A DNA stretch of 64,000 nucleotides, taken from positions 62,001 through 126,000 of the forward strand of contig NZ_JAAKYZ010000004.1 of NCBI RefSeq assembly GCF_015229955.1, read 5' to 3'. The translations under genes were made by a program, and so were the position numbers. A model generated the notes under the pieces. It was given only the letters and a program-made list of their open reading frames with translations. It was not told where the DNA came from and searched no databases. Positions within the stretch are counted from its first letter, which is position 1, and the number at the start of each line of letters is the position of its first letter. Shown here in pieces: positions 1 through 9,218 of this stretch. Source of the stretch: Campylobacter concisus. GTDB taxonomy: Bacteria; Campylobacterota; Campylobacteria; Campylobacterales; Campylobacteraceae.

Positions 1-116
1 TCACAATTTTCCAACTCTTCTTTAAACTGGTAGAGTGCCTCAATGCTAGAAGCATTGCCATTATTTTTATAATATTCTTTTGAAAGAGTGATATATTTTT
101 CTTGGAATTTATTCAT
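1..116 (-). CDS. Unknown protein, N-terminal 38 codons only (runs off the window)
   Basis: An open frame starts at an ATG at 116 on the minus strand and stays open to the window edge. The visible N-terminus begins MNKFQEKYITLSKEYY and is polar and helical-looking, with no signal peptide or membrane segment. I do not recognise the family. About 190 AT-rich bases separate it from the end of accA, and a promoter for it would lie there. The fragment is too short to assign, and even its being a real gene rests only on the open frame and start codon. Confidence 0.5.
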   Translation of the reverse strand, partial: MNKFQEKYITLSKEYYKNNGNASSIEALYQFKEELENC

Positions 117-308
117 TAATACTCTTTATGTGGATTTGATATTAACAATTTTAGTGTTTAAATCTTAAAGATATAAAAGCTAGTATAAAAATTATGGCTA
201 TTAAATCGATTAAATTTATATTGATTTTTAAATTGTTTTAGTATTTTAGTAGATGATGCCACAAACAAATTTAATAAGAATTCTTATAAAATTGTTGTGA
301 CTATAAAT

Positions 309-1244
309 TTATTCTTCAAATGCTCCGATAGAGAGAATTTTTTCTATTCTTTTTGCTACAAGATCATTTATATCAAGCTTTTCAAGCTCAGCTAGCTCTG
401 AGATAAAATAATTTGCAAGTGCTTTAGCAGCACCATCTTTATCTCTATGAGCTCCATTTATCGGCTCATCTATAACAGCATCAATCAGCGATAGACTTTT
501 TAAATCATCAGCTGTTATTTTCATAGATTTTGTGGCTTGTTCTTGTTTAGCTGGGTCATTCCAAAGTATTGCTGCACAGCCTTCTGGTGAAATAACTGAA
601 AACACAGAATTTTTCATCATAGCAAGTCTATCAGCCACACCAATAGCTAAAGCGCCACCACTTCCACCTTCGCCTATGACAACAGCAATTATTGGAGTTT
701 TTAAATTTGCAAACTCAAATAAATTTCTAGCTATAGCCTCACTTTGTCCTCGCTCTTCAGCTCCAACACCTGGATATGCGCCTGGAGTGTCTATGAGAAA
801 TAAAATGGGTAGATTAAATTTCTCAGCCATTTTTGCAACTCTAAGAGCCTTGCGATAACCCTCAGGGTGAGGCATACCAAAATTTCTTCTTAATTTATTT
901 TTAGTGCCACGGCCCTTTTGCTCGCCTATAACAATAGTCTTTTTGCCTCCGATATAGCCGATGTAGCAAACTATTGCTGGATCATCTCTAAATGCCCTAT
1001 CTCCATGAATCTCATATCCATCAATTAAAAGCGCATTAATATAATCAATAGAATATGGTCTATCTGGATGACGAGCAAGTTGCAAACGTTGATATTCGTT
1101 TAAATTTTTATATACTTTTGATATCTCTTTGGATAAATTCTTATTTAAAATTTCAACAGCATGTTCATCGCCTCTGATCCTAGCATTTGCTATATCTTCA
1201 TCAATTTGCTTTATGCTTTTTTCAAAATCTAAATAATTTGACAT
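309..1244 (-). CDS. accA: Acetyl-CoA carboxylase carboxyltransferase subunit alpha
   Basis: AccA forms, with AccD, the carboxyltransferase that moves CO2 from carboxybiotin to acetyl-CoA to make malonyl-CoA, the first committed step of fatty acid synthesis in the cytoplasm. The 311-residue length is normal for the family. Residues 152-159 (DTPGAYPG) and the glycine-rich loop [13 protein letters not shown] at 190-202 belong to the crotonase-like carboxyltransferase fold. It is the last gene of fabG-acpP-fabF-accA, starting one base after the fabF stop, so translation is probably coupled. accD is not in the window; accB and accC lie near 60 kb. Confidence 0.97.
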   Translation of the reverse strand: MSNYLDFEKSIKQIDEDIANARIRGDEHAVEILNKNLSKEISKVYKNLNEYQRLQLARHPDRPYSIDYINALLIDGYEIHGDRAFRDDPAIVCYIGYIGGKKTIVIGEQKGRGTKNKLRRNFGMPHPEGYRKALRVAKMAEKFNLPILFLIDTPGAYPGVGAEERGQSEAIARNLFEFANLKTPIIAVVIGEGGSGGALAIGVADRLAMMKNSVFSVISPEGCAAILWNDPAKQEQATKSMKITADDLKSLSLIDAVIDEPINGAHRDKDGAAKALANYFISELAELEKLDINDLVAKRIEKILSIGAFEE

Positions 1245-1245
1245 C

Positions 1246-2457
1246 TTAATCCAACTTTTTAAATATCACGACACCATTCGTGCCACCAAAGCCAAATGAG
1301 TTGCTCATAACAGCTTTTATATCAGCTTTTCTAGCTTTATTTGGAACGTAGTCTAGATCACACTCTGGATCAGGAGTCTCGTAGTTTATTGTTGGAGGGA
1401 TAATGCCGTCTCTCATTGCCATTATAGATATAACTGCCTCGATAGCACCAGCACCACCTAGGCAGTGTCCGGTTTGACCTTTTGTTGAGCTAACTGGTGG
1501 ACATTTATCACCAAAAACTGCTTTTAGCGCCGCAGTCTCATTCTTATCATTTACAGGCGTTGAAGTACCATGTGCATTGATATAATCTATCTTTACACCT
1601 TTTGCCATATCAAGTGCTTGTTTCATCGCACTTAATGGACCTTCAAGTGTTGGTGATGTGATATGGTGTGCATCTCCGCTCTCACCAAATCCAACTACTT
1701 CAGCATAAATTTTAGCACCTCTTGCAATAGCCGACTCATACTCTTCAAGTACAAGTGCACCGGCTCCTTCACCCATTACAAAACCATCGCGATTTGCATC
1801 AAATGGCCTTGATGCCTTACTTGGTTCATCATTTCTAGTTGAGAGAGCTTTCATTGCTGCAAAGCCGCCTATACCTACACCACAAATAGTAGACTCAGCA
1901 CCGATAACTAGCATATTTGTAGCTTGACCAATCATAATGCATTTTGCAGCTTGCGATATCGCATGAGTGCTTGCTGCACATGCCGTTACGCTAGACAAAT
2001 TTGGACCCTTAAGTCCGTGATTTATAGAAACTATACCACCTAACATATTTACAAGTGCCGATGGAATAAAAAATGGTGAAATTCTCTTTACGCCTTTTTC
2101 AAAGTATGTGATTGAATTTTTCTCAATATTTGGCAAACCACCTATACCAGCTGCTGAGCTAACGCCAAATTTATGAGCGTCAAACTCCTTAAAATTTGCA
2201 TCAGCCATAGCTTCATTAGATGCTTTTATGCCAAGCTGTATGAAACGATCTACTTTTTTCACCTCTTTGCCGTCTAAAATGCTATTTGGATCAAAATCAG
2301 TTATCTCGGCAGCAATTTTAACAGGAAAGTCACTTACATCAAAGCTCGTGATCTCTTTCACACCTGTTTTACCCTCGCAAATAGCCTTAAAAGAGCTCTC
2401 TTTATCAAGACCAAGTGCGTTTATCATGCCTATACCAGTTACAACGACTCGTTTCAA
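1246..2457 (-). CDS. fabF: 3-oxoacyl-[acyl-carrier-protein] synthase II
   Basis: This condensing enzyme elongates acyl-ACP with malonyl-ACP in type II fatty acid synthesis. The thiolase-fold catalytic triad is visible: Cys160 (in TACAAST), His296 (in NAHGTSTP) and His331 (in [14 protein letters not shown]). The 403-residue length is that of KAS II. It lies 33 bases downstream of acpP and directly upstream of accA, all on the minus strand. FabF rather than FabB is chosen from length, neighbourhood and the usual Campylobacter gene set; the motifs alone do not separate the two. Confidence 0.95.
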   Translation of the reverse strand: MKRVVVTGIGMINALGLDKESSFKAICEGKTGVKEITSFDVSDFPVKIAAEITDFDPNSILDGKEVKKVDRFIQLGIKASNEAMADANFKEFDAHKFGVSSAAGIGGLPNIEKNSITYFEKGVKRISPFFIPSALVNMLGGIVSINHGLKGPNLSSVTACAASTHAISQAAKCIMIGQATNMLVIGAESTICGVGIGGFAAMKALSTRNDEPSKASRPFDANRDGFVMGEGAGALVLEEYESAIARGAKIYAEVVGFGESGDAHHITSPTLEGPLSAMKQALDMAKGVKIDYINAHGTSTPVNDKNETAALKAVFGDKCPPVSSTKGQTGHCLGGAGAIEAVISIMAMRDGIIPPTINYETPDPECDLDYVPNKARKADIKAVMSNSFGFGGTNGVVIFKKLD

Positions 2458-2490
2458 TACATCTCCTTAAATCAAACTGTGTAAATTAAA

Positions 2491-2724
2491 TTATTTACCT
2501 AGTTTTTCTATATAATTTACAACGTCTTGAATGCTTATTAATTTCTCTGCTTCACTATCAGGAATTTCTACTTCAAATTTCTCTTCTAAAGCCATAACTA
2601 GCTCTACAACGTCAAGTGAGTCAGCGCCTAAATCTTCGATGATTTTAGACTCTAATTTTACTGCTTGTGGATCTACACTTAGTTGCTCTACAACTACGTC
2701 TCTTACGTCTTCAAATACTGCCAT
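2491..2724 (-). CDS. acpP: Acyl carrier protein
   Basis: AcpP carries growing acyl chains on a 4'-phosphopantetheine arm. The 77-residue acidic protein has the DSLD motif with the attachment serine at residue 36, followed by the helix [19 protein letters not shown]. The ATG at 2724 has AAGGAG eight bases upstream. It sits between fabG and fabF, the standard order. Length and motif make the call secure. Confidence 0.97.
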   Translation of the reverse strand: MAVFEDVRDVVVEQLSVDPQAVKLESKIIEDLGADSLDVVELVMALEEKFEVEIPDSEAEKLISIQDVVNYIEKLGK

Positions 2725-2810
2725 TTAAGGTCTCCTTATAAAAAATGTCTGTTATCTTATAATATTTACGCTTTTATTTATTTTAAATTTCAAAACTTGT
2801 TGAAATTTCA

Positions 2811-3554
2811 TTACATATAAAGTCCGCCATTTATTTTTAGTGTCTCGCCAGTCACGTAGCTAGCGTGATCACTTAGTAAAAATGCAACCGCCTCGGCTAC
2901 CTCGCTAGCGCTGCCAAAGCGTTTAAGCGGGATATTATCGCTATAAGTTTTTTTCACCTCATCGCTTAGTCCATGTGTCATATCAGTCTCGATAAAGCCT
3001 GGAGTTACGCTGTTAAAGCGGATATTTCTACTTGCGCCCTCTTTTGCAAAGCTCTTACTCATGGCGATTAGTCCACCCTTACTGGCTGAATAATTCACCT
3101 GCCCTGCATTTCCCATCTCACCAACGATAGATGCGACGTTTACGACCGCTCCAAAGCGCTTTTTGCTCATCACTTTTAAAGCCTCTCTACATCCTATGAA
3201 AGCTGAGGTTAAATTTGCATTTATTACATCTGTAAATTCGCTAGTTTTCATGCGAAGTGCTAGCTTGTCGTTTGTGATGCCAGCGTTATTTACAAGATAG
3301 CTTAGCTCGCCGTCGCTATCAACTATCAAATTTATACCTTTTATAAACTCATCTTCGTCTGTCGCGTCAAATTTTATCACAGCAGCCTTGCCGCCATTTT
3401 GCTCGATCTCAGCCTGCAAAGCGTCTGCCATCTCAGGCTTTGAGCGGTAGTTTATCCACACTTTTAAGCCCATATTTGCAAGCGTTTTTGCAATCTGTGC
3501 ACCGATACCTCTGCTTGCACCTGTTATTAGCACGTTTTTTCCGCTAAATTTCAT
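2811..3554 (-). CDS. fabG: 3-oxoacyl-[acyl-carrier-protein] reductase
   Basis: FabG reduces 3-oxoacyl-ACP to 3-hydroxyacyl-ACP with NADPH. This is a classical short-chain dehydrogenase of 247 residues. The cofactor motif TGASRGIG is at 11-18, NNAG at 89-92, and the catalytic Ser142, Tyr155 and Lys159 are all present (YSASK). A strong ribosome binding site (AAGGAG) precedes the ATG. It is the first gene of the fabG-acpP-fabF-accA run, with an 86-base gap before acpP. That gap may hold an extra promoter for acpP. Confidence 0.95.
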   Translation of the reverse strand: MKFSGKNVLITGASRGIGAQIAKTLANMGLKVWINYRSKPEMADALQAEIEQNGGKAAVIKFDATDEDEFIKGINLIVDSDGELSYLVNNAGITNDKLALRMKTSEFTDVINANLTSAFIGCREALKVMSKKRFGAVVNVASIVGEMGNAGQVNYSASKGGLIAMSKSFAKEGASRNIRFNSVTPGFIETDMTHGLSDEVKKTYSDNIPLKRFGSASEVAEAVAFLLSDHASYVTGETLKINGGLYM

Positions 3555-3611
3555 AGATTCTCCTTATTTTTTCTAATTTTTCAACGATTGTAGCTTATAT
3601 AAGCTTAACGT

Positions 3612-4031
3612 CTAAATTTTATCGCTTCTTTCCCACTTTATCTTTTTGCCAAAACCAAGAACATTGCTCGTAAATTTAAGCTTTTCAAGATTTATGCACC
3701 AAATTTTTGGATCCATTGCTTTTGCATAAAAAAATCTTTTAAAGTAAATTTCTCGCTCACTTGTGCTAGCCTCGCTCATCACTCCTTGAAACTGTACGCC
3801 CTCTATCTTGCCAACAATCTTTGTATCAAGAGCAACTGTGCCAGCAACGAGCTTTGAGTTTTTTAAAAATTTAACATGTGAGCTCTCATCAGAGCTAGCT
3901 AACAAAAGGCTAAAATTTACCTCATCAAGGGCGTAAAATGCGCTAAAGGCATAAGGCTGACCCTCATCATCAATGGCGCAAATGCTAGCAAGGTGCATCT
4001 TTTTTAGAAATTTAACTATCCTCTCATCCAT
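3612..4031 (-). CDS. YhbP-like (UPF0306) flavin-binding split-barrel protein
   Basis: This 139-residue soluble protein resembles the YhbP/UPF0306 branch of the pyridoxamine-5'-phosphate-oxidase-like split barrels. The likeness covers the N-terminal helix followed by a strand and SAFYALD, a central GTV...GVQFQG segment, and the C-terminal LGFGKKIKWERS, which matches the end of YhbP. The biochemical role of this family is not established; a flavin or heme cofactor is typical of the fold. It overlaps nothing and abuts the membrane-protein gene upstream, so the two are probably co-transcribed. The assignment rests on remembered family pattern. Confidence 0.7.
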   Translation of the reverse strand: MDERIVKFLKKMHLASICAIDDEGQPYAFSAFYALDEVNFSLLLASSDESSHVKFLKNSKLVAGTVALDTKIVGKIEGVQFQGVMSEASTSEREIYFKRFFYAKAMDPKIWCINLEKLKFTSNVLGFGKKIKWERSDKI

Positions 4032-4400
4032 CTAAATTCCCCTAAAAATGTCAAGAATGGTTTGAAATTTAAATATGACTATGGTGATTATTAGCACCCA
4101 AAGCATAAAAATAATAAGCTCTATTAGAGTAAATTTATCTTTTGCAACTTTTTTAAAAACAAGCATCGTTAAAAATGCTCCTAAAAAGCCACCAATTAGC
4201 GAAAAATAGTGGATCGCATTAACCTTTACAAAGCTTGGCAAAAGCCCTTTAAAAAATAGTGAAAACATCAAAATAGCAAGCAAATTTGCAAGTATCAAAT
4301 AATATCCAACGACTGGTAAAACTGGGTAGAGCCTAGCAAAGCCAAAGCTTAAAACAGTGATAAGCATAAGCAAAAAGATCCTAGTCCCAAAACAACACAT
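4032..4400 (-). CDS. Small membrane protein, DUF1294-like
   Basis: This 122-residue protein has about four hydrophobic segments. The segment HYFSLIGGFLGAFLTMLVF followed by a basic KKVAKDKF stretch resembles DUF1294 proteins (a glycine-rich helix followed by K/H-rich residues). Function is unknown. An in-frame start exists 24 codons upstream at 4472, but the ATG at 4400 has AGGA six bases before it and puts a hydrophobic segment near the N-terminus, so 4400 is preferred. It ends immediately before the YhbP-like gene. Confidence 0.6.
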   Translation of the reverse strand: MCCFGTRIFLLMLITVLSFGFARLYPVLPVVGYYLILANLLAILMFSLFFKGLLPSFVKVNAIHYFSLIGGFLGAFLTMLVFKKVAKDKFTLIELIIFMLWVLIITIVIFKFQTILDIFRGI

Positions 4401-4484
4401 CGCCCGTCCTTTTTTGACGCATTTTACAAAATTTTGCTTTATGAAATTAAAATTTTGCCGATTTAGCCTCAAAAGGATTTAAAA

Positions 4485-5006
4485 ATGCAAACAAATTTTT
4501 ACTCTCAAGGAAGCTACAACAACATGAGCTTTTCGATGAAAACTAGCTCAGGCGATGAGATAAGCTTTTCGATGTATGACAACAAAAGTTTGGAGTTTTC
4601 AAGCCAGAAAAATGGTACTTCAAGCCAAAGAAGCCTTACTCTCACGCACGAATACGGCTATGAGTTTTTATATAAAGGAAACGGCATAGACGAGCAAGAT
4701 ATGAAAGAGATCGAAGAGGCGATGAAGCAAATTCGCCCACAAGTTGATGAATTTATGAAAAACGTCAAAGAGGGCGACAAGATCGCTGGTAGCAGCCAAA
4801 GCATAAGCGATCTTTCAAACAAGATCAAGCAAATGCTGCCTGACGCAAAAGATCTAAATCACAAAAATTTCATAAATGACAATATGCTAAAGATGTTTGA
4901 CGAGCTTTTAGCTAAAAATGATGCTAATAAAAATCTACTAAGTGCCACAAAAAGGCTATTTGATACATTGCTTGATGAGAGCAACAAAGTATCTTACTAT
5001 GCGTAA
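4485..5006 (+). CDS. Conserved Campylobacter-type protein of unknown function
   Basis: The 173-residue protein begins with a Ser/Asn/Met-rich segment (YNNMSFSMKTSSGDEISFSM) that looks beta-stranded. A charged, helical C-terminal half with two probable helices follows (EEAMKQIRPQVDEFMKNVKE and a DLSNKIKQML stretch). There is no signal peptide, membrane helix, Walker motif or cysteine. I recall similar proteins beside dut in other campylobacters, but no function is known to me. A good ribosome binding site (AAAAGGA) precedes the ATG. A hairpin terminator overlaps its stop codon and that of the convergent EI24 gene. Confidence 0.75.
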   Translation: MQTNFYSQGSYNNMSFSMKTSSGDEISFSMYDNKSLEFSSQKNGTSSQRSLTLTHEYGYEFLYKGNGIDEQDMKEIEEAMKQIRPQVDEFMKNVKEGDKIAGSSQSISDLSNKIKQMLPDAKDLNHKNFINDNMLKMFDELLAKNDANKNLLSATKRLFDTLLDESNKVSYYA

Positions 5007-5034
5007 ATTTAGGGCCTTTTGGCTCTAAATTTTT
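5005..5034. terminator. Bidirectional hairpin terminator between convergent genes
   Basis: A 12-base-pair stem (5005-5016 with 5021-5032, one G:U pair) closes a four-T loop and continues into a T-run on the plus strand. On the minus strand the AAATTT flank also provides U residues. It includes the end of the upstream stop codon and the TAG of the minus-strand gene, so both transcripts probably end here. Confidence 0.75.
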
Positions 5035-5765
5035 ATAAGTGCTTCTTTCTCAAAAAAGAGGTGCGATAAGACTATCACAAAATAAAGCTGAAAAAATAGT
5101 CCCACAAGCGGCACAAGCGAGATGAGATAAAACAAAAGTGTAAAAATTATAAATTTTATCCCGCCACCTTCAAGTAGTGCTAGCTCAAATTTATCACTAT
5201 CAAGAGTGTTTGAGCCAACGTCTATCAGTAAAAGTTTATAGTAGATATAAAAAAACGGCACATTTATGATGAAAAAATTTAATACTGGTACAAATAAAAG
5301 CGGTAGGCAAACGAGCAATATCCCAAGAAATTTCATGATCTCAATCATCATCACCTTTAGCACTCTAGCCGTGCTAACCTCGCTTTTAAGCACGTAGTTG
5401 TAGTGCCTTTTGTTTATCTCTTTAGTAACAACTGGAGTTAAAAAGCCAGCTACGACTAGAGCGATCACAATGCTAACAATGATCGTTAAAAAAGTGCTCA
5501 AAATATAAAAAAGTATGCTAACTATCCATTTTGTGGCACTAAAGCTTAAAATTTTAATAGCTATAAAAGAGAGCACCGAGTTTGGCTCTAAAAAGGCAAA
5601 ATTCTCATTTTTGGCGCTATCACTTAAAAGATCAAATATTTCACCACCACCCCAAATCGTAAGCCACGCAAGACTAAAAATACTAAGGCAAAGTGGCAAG
5701 ATAGATAACGTTATAAATTTGGCTGTAAAAAAATCTTTAAAACCAAGGCGAAGAAGGTTTATCAT
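5025..5765 (-). CDS. EI24-domain integral membrane protein
   Basis: The 246-residue protein has five to six long hydrophobic helices, starting with ILPLCLSIFSLAWLTIW after a short N-terminal LLRLGFKDFFTAKF segment. The LGFKDFF start and the later FVPVLNFFIINVPFFYIYY segment are typical of the EI24/CysZ-like superfamily. The family includes the sulfate transporter CysZ, but nothing here shows sulfate specificity. It overlaps the downstream end of the dUTPase gene by four bases, indicating one operon. Confidence 0.75.
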   Translation of the reverse strand: MINLLRLGFKDFFTAKFITLSILPLCLSIFSLAWLTIWGGGEIFDLLSDSAKNENFAFLEPNSVLSFIAIKILSFSATKWIVSILFYILSTFLTIIVSIVIALVVAGFLTPVVTKEINKRHYNYVLKSEVSTARVLKVMMIEIMKFLGILLVCLPLLFVPVLNFFIINVPFFYIYYKLLLIDVGSNTLDSDKFELALLEGGGIKFIIFTLLFYLISLVPLVGLFFQLYFVIVLSHLFFEKEALIKI

Positions 5766-6457
5766 TTCACCTTTTTATATTCATGCTCAAGTGCTGCGTA
5801 AATTTCACCTATCTTACTAACGCCATTTGACAAAATTTCACTCATCACTTCATTATCTTCGCGTCCGTTCCAATTTTTCTTATAGCTGCCTTCTTTGTAG
5901 CCATTATTTTGACGGAAGCGATTTAGCACGTTTTTAGCGATATAGCACTCATAAAGTGAGTATAAATTTACGCCGCATTTTAAAGACATAGAGAAGTAAA
6001 TTTTTAAAATATCAAATATATCGTAGTCAAACCCGCTGCACTCATGTATAAGCATTTCAACGTCATTCATTATCTCATAAATGCTCTCGTCTTCGATCCT
6101 TAATGGCTCTTTACAAAACTCACTAAAACCGCTTGATTGGCAGATGTCATCGGCTAAAGTTTCTATATCTCCAAGCTGTTTTGATTTATAAATTTGTAAA
6201 GCTAGGCTCATTATAAAGTGCCAAATATCAACAACTTCTATACGTAAATTTTGCTCATCAGTCTTAGCATCGATGCTCTTCCAGTGCTTCCAAGCAAAGC
6301 TATCGATTAGCTCAGCACATTCCATATATATGCAACGCCTCCAGCTAATTAATTTATTTTTATTAGTATAACCATTTTCCCAGCCAAGCCCATTTGTCTC
6401 ATCATTTAGGCTTTGCTGCATCTTTAACATCTCTAAAATAATCGTTCTTTCATTCAT
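5762..6457 (-). CDS. dut: Dimeric dUTP diphosphatase
   Basis: It hydrolyses dUTP (and dUDP) to dUMP, keeping uracil out of DNA and feeding thymidylate synthesis. The all-alpha, dimeric type is recognised from the metal-binding pattern: an early ECAELIDSFAWKHWK helix, then EVVDIWHF, giving the ExxE...ExxD arrangement of the MazG/dUTPase superfamily. Its 231 residues match the Campylobacter/Leishmania-like form and not the trimeric beta form. The EI24 gene follows with a four-base overlap. Confidence 0.93.
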   Translation of the reverse strand: MNERTIILEMLKMQQSLNDETNGLGWENGYTNKNKLISWRRCIYMECAELIDSFAWKHWKSIDAKTDEQNLRIEVVDIWHFIMSLALQIYKSKQLGDIETLADDICQSSGFSEFCKEPLRIEDESIYEIMNDVEMLIHECSGFDYDIFDILKIYFSMSLKCGVNLYSLYECYIAKNVLNRFRQNNGYKEGSYKKNWNGREDNEVMSEILSNGVSKIGEIYAALEHEYKKVK

Positions 6458-6586
6458 TTTAGGCCTTTAAAAATTTTAAAGGATTATAACAAAAAATTAT
6501 TAAATGCCACGAGGCAAGCTTGACTTAAATCATTTTATGTATAAAATTTAGGAGCTAAAATAGGCAAAAATTTCAAAGGAGAAAAA

Positions 6587-6775
6587 ATGAGAGAAAAAGA
6601 TCTAGTGGTTTGCAATGTTTGCGGACTAAAAAGCAGTGATGACACAAATGCAGTTTTTATCCACGCTCATAAAAATGGTGAAGAAGTTGATATCTGCACC
6701 AGTTGTGTTCCAAGCGTGATCCATGGCTCAGGCATGGTCGTAAAATCAAACGAAGAGATAAAGGCTGAAATTTAA
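6587..6775 (+). CDS. Small two-CxxC (zinc-ribbon-like) protein, function unknown
   Basis: The 62-residue protein has paired cysteines CNVC (9-12) and CTSC (37-40), the spacing of a small zinc ribbon or rubredoxin-like knuckle, with histidines between them. It has no signal peptide. AAAGGAG precedes the ATG. Upstream, TTGACT (6520-6525) and TAAAAT (6542-6547) sit 16 bases apart and form a plausible sigma-70 promoter, so it may be transcribed alone. Its end overlaps the convergent GGDEF/EAL gene by four bases. A metal-binding role is inferred from the cysteines only. Confidence 0.8.
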   Translation: MREKDLVVCNVCGLKSSDDTNAVFIHAHKNGEEVDICTSCVPSVIHGSGMVVKSNEEIKAEI

Positions 6776-9087
6776 ACTTTAGCTATCATTTGAGGATCTT
6801 GCCTTACAAGGTCTTCAAATTCTTCTGCACTCATAGGACGAGACAAGAAAAGTCCTTGCACTTCATTACAATCAAGCTCTTTTAAGAAACAAATATCTTC
6901 TTCTTTTTCTACGCCTTTTGCGCCAACTTTTATCTTCATTGCCTTTGCTAAATCGATAATTGCAGATACGATTTGTGCATCTATTTTGCTATTTGATGCT
7001 TGAGCAACAAATTCACTTGCTATTTTTATACGCTTAACACCGTACTTTCTAATATAAATAAATGAAGTATATCCAGAGCCAAAATTATCTATGCAAACGT
7101 CTATATTATTTTCTTTAAGAATAGAAAAAATTTTATCGAGCGTTTTAGAATTATTTGTCCATATTTCTTCGCCGAATTCTATTTCAAAAAGCTCTGGATT
7201 TATATGGTGCGAGCGTAAGCTAGAAACAAAATCTAAAACAAATTTTTCTGATTTACTTTGAATCTGCGCAACATTTATGCTTATTTTTGGTATCGAGAGT
7301 TTTTCTTTTTGCCATCTATCTACATACTCTATGGTCTTTGAAACTAAAAGCGAGCAAATATCGTTTAAGATATCACTATTTACATTGACCTCTTTCATAA
7401 ATTTGCTTGCTTCCATCAAGCCAAATTTTTCTGATTTCCAATATAAAAAAACCTCTGCGTAGATCATTTTTTCGATTTTTAGATCAAATATTGGTTGAAA
7501 ATATACATGAAGGTCTTCTTGCAAATTAGCTTTTTTAAGCGCGATCTCGATGCTTGAGCTTAGGTGCATTTCATTGCTAATTTTATCGCTATAAACCATA
7601 GGATTTAAAGCTGGATTTTTTTTGGCATAATACATTGCCATATCTGCGTTTTTTATAATATTTCTTGGATTTGCCGTGCTATCTTTTGTTGCTACGTCTA
7701 TGCCTATTATACACTTAAGCCCAAAATGATATCTATCTATTTGAATTGGCTTTTCAATAGCATCTTTTAAGGCAATACCAAGATTTAAGCGTTTTGTATG
7801 ACTATTTATCTCCATTTTTGCTAATACAATAAATTCGTCCGCGCTAATCCTTGCTATGGCCTCTTGTCTATTGCAAACCTCAAGTATCCTTTTTGCAACT
7901 AGTTTTAAAATTCTATCGCCTATTTCATGCCCGTAAGATGTATTTATGCTTTTAAAACGGCTTAAATTTATATAATAAACTGCGATTTCCTCATCTTCAG
8001 AGATGCTTTTGCACATTCTTTCAAGCTCATTTACTATAAAATTTCTATTACCAAGATCTGTTAGATAATCTTTCTCGGACGTATCTTGAAGTCTTAAATT
8101 TGCGAGCATAAGTTCATTGGTTCGCTCATGCATCGACTTTTCCATCTCTCTATGAATATTTCTCTCATAATCTAATATTTTTCTACTTGCAATAGAGCTT
8201 TTAACATAGTAATTAATAATAGCGTTTACAACCAAGATAAATAGCGAGATAAGTGCACTAAAAGATGTTAGATCTTCTTGTAATAGCAAAGGTAAAACTA
8301 TTATTATTGGTAGCCATTTTGATCCTATTGAGATATCTTTATCGGTATTTGTAACATATTCGTTTTTAGCTTTTAAATGAAAAGCTCCTATCATTAAAAA
8401 GAAGAAAGGAACGATATATAAAAAATCTATTTTATGGCCAAAATTTACATTTGAGATCTGACTATAAAAAATAAATAAATTTAGCATCGTAAATAAAATG
8501 CTAGCCGATATAAGGTAAAAGCCGCTAATTTTTATATGAAGCAAACTGCTTGTAAAAATCTCACTTAAAGTGATAAAAAGTATAAGAAAATTTATGGCTA
8601 CGATAGAGAGAAAAACGATATTTGATCTATTATTTATCATCGATAAGATATCTACTTCATCAAAAATACCATATATTAAAATTACTATTAAAAAAAAGAC
8701 ACTTATGCTATCCATAATGATGGCTAGCTTTTCTTGGCTGGCTGCAAATTTTGAATACAAAAATATACTAACGCCAGCTAAAATAGATATCATCGGTAAC
8801 ATAAAAAACACATCAAGATATGCATAAGAACTATGAGCCCGCAATAGTATATCTTGATTTAACACCATTAATGCATCACAAATAGACCATAAAAAAACAC
8901 CAAAACATATTGCAAGCCAATGCGTTATTTTGGTTTTTACTTTATCCATTGAAGTATAAATGCCAAAAGTTACTATAAAGAAACTAAGTAAAATAGAAAT
9001 TTTTCCAATTAGATTATAGTCTAGTAAAGATGCTAATAGTGCAAATACGAATAGCGCTATAACTGCAACTAAGATCCATTTTCGCAT
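6772..9087 (-). CDS. Membrane GGDEF/EAL protein with degenerate catalytic motifs
   Basis: The 771-residue protein has roughly eight to ten N-terminal membrane helices (to about residue 305), a short linker helix, a GGDEF domain and an EAL domain. The signature loops are altered: GGDEF reads SADEF (about 411-415), EAL reads EVF (about 545), DDFGTG reads DNFGSG (about 668), and the EGVE loop reads KGVE (about 724). Such changes usually remove diguanylate cyclase and c-di-GMP phosphodiesterase activity, so it may act as a nucleotide-binding or protein-interaction receptor. That is inference. A second protein of the same plan with intact motifs lies 700 bases upstream. Confidence 0.9.
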   Translation of the reverse strand: MRKWILVAVIALFVFALLASLLDYNLIGKISILLSFFIVTFGIYTSMDKVKTKITHWLAICFGVFLWSICDALMVLNQDILLRAHSSYAYLDVFFMLPMISILAGVSIFLYSKFAASQEKLAIIMDSISVFFLIVILIYGIFDEVDILSMINNRSNIVFLSIVAINFLILFITLSEIFTSSLLHIKISGFYLISASILFTMLNLFIFYSQISNVNFGHKIDFLYIVPFFFLMIGAFHLKAKNEYVTNTDKDISIGSKWLPIIIVLPLLLQEDLTSFSALISLFILVVNAIINYYVKSSIASRKILDYERNIHREMEKSMHERTNELMLANLRLQDTSEKDYLTDLGNRNFIVNELERMCKSISEDEEIAVYYINLSRFKSINTSYGHEIGDRILKLVAKRILEVCNRQEAIARISADEFIVLAKMEINSHTKRLNLGIALKDAIEKPIQIDRYHFGLKCIIGIDVATKDSTANPRNIIKNADMAMYYAKKNPALNPMVYSDKISNEMHLSSSIEIALKKANLQEDLHVYFQPIFDLKIEKMIYAEVFLYWKSEKFGLMEASKFMKEVNVNSDILNDICSLLVSKTIEYVDRWQKEKLSIPKISINVAQIQSKSEKFVLDFVSSLRSHHINPELFEIEFGEEIWTNNSKTLDKIFSILKENNIDVCIDNFGSGYTSFIYIRKYGVKRIKIASEFVAQASNSKIDAQIVSAIIDLAKAMKIKVGAKGVEKEEDICFLKELDCNEVQGLFLSRPMSAEEFEDLVRQDPQMIAKV

Positions 9088-9218
9088 GCCAGTTATAGAT
9101 GATTTTGATAATAAAAAAATAGTGTCCCTCTCCTAAGAAATAGTCCAAATTATACAAAAATTGACTTTGCTTTTGGTTATAATTTCCCAAAAAATTTTAA
9201 AATTCACAAAGGTATCTT

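Noticed and set aside
274..287. ATAAGAATTCTTAT palindrome downstream of accA as a terminator
   Set aside because: All-weak stem with no loop and no following T-run; probably chance in AT-rich DNA.
4457..4464. GCCGATTT as a sigma-28 -10 box before the 173-residue protein gene
   Set aside because: No matching -35 at the right distance, and the predicted start would fall in the ribosome binding site.
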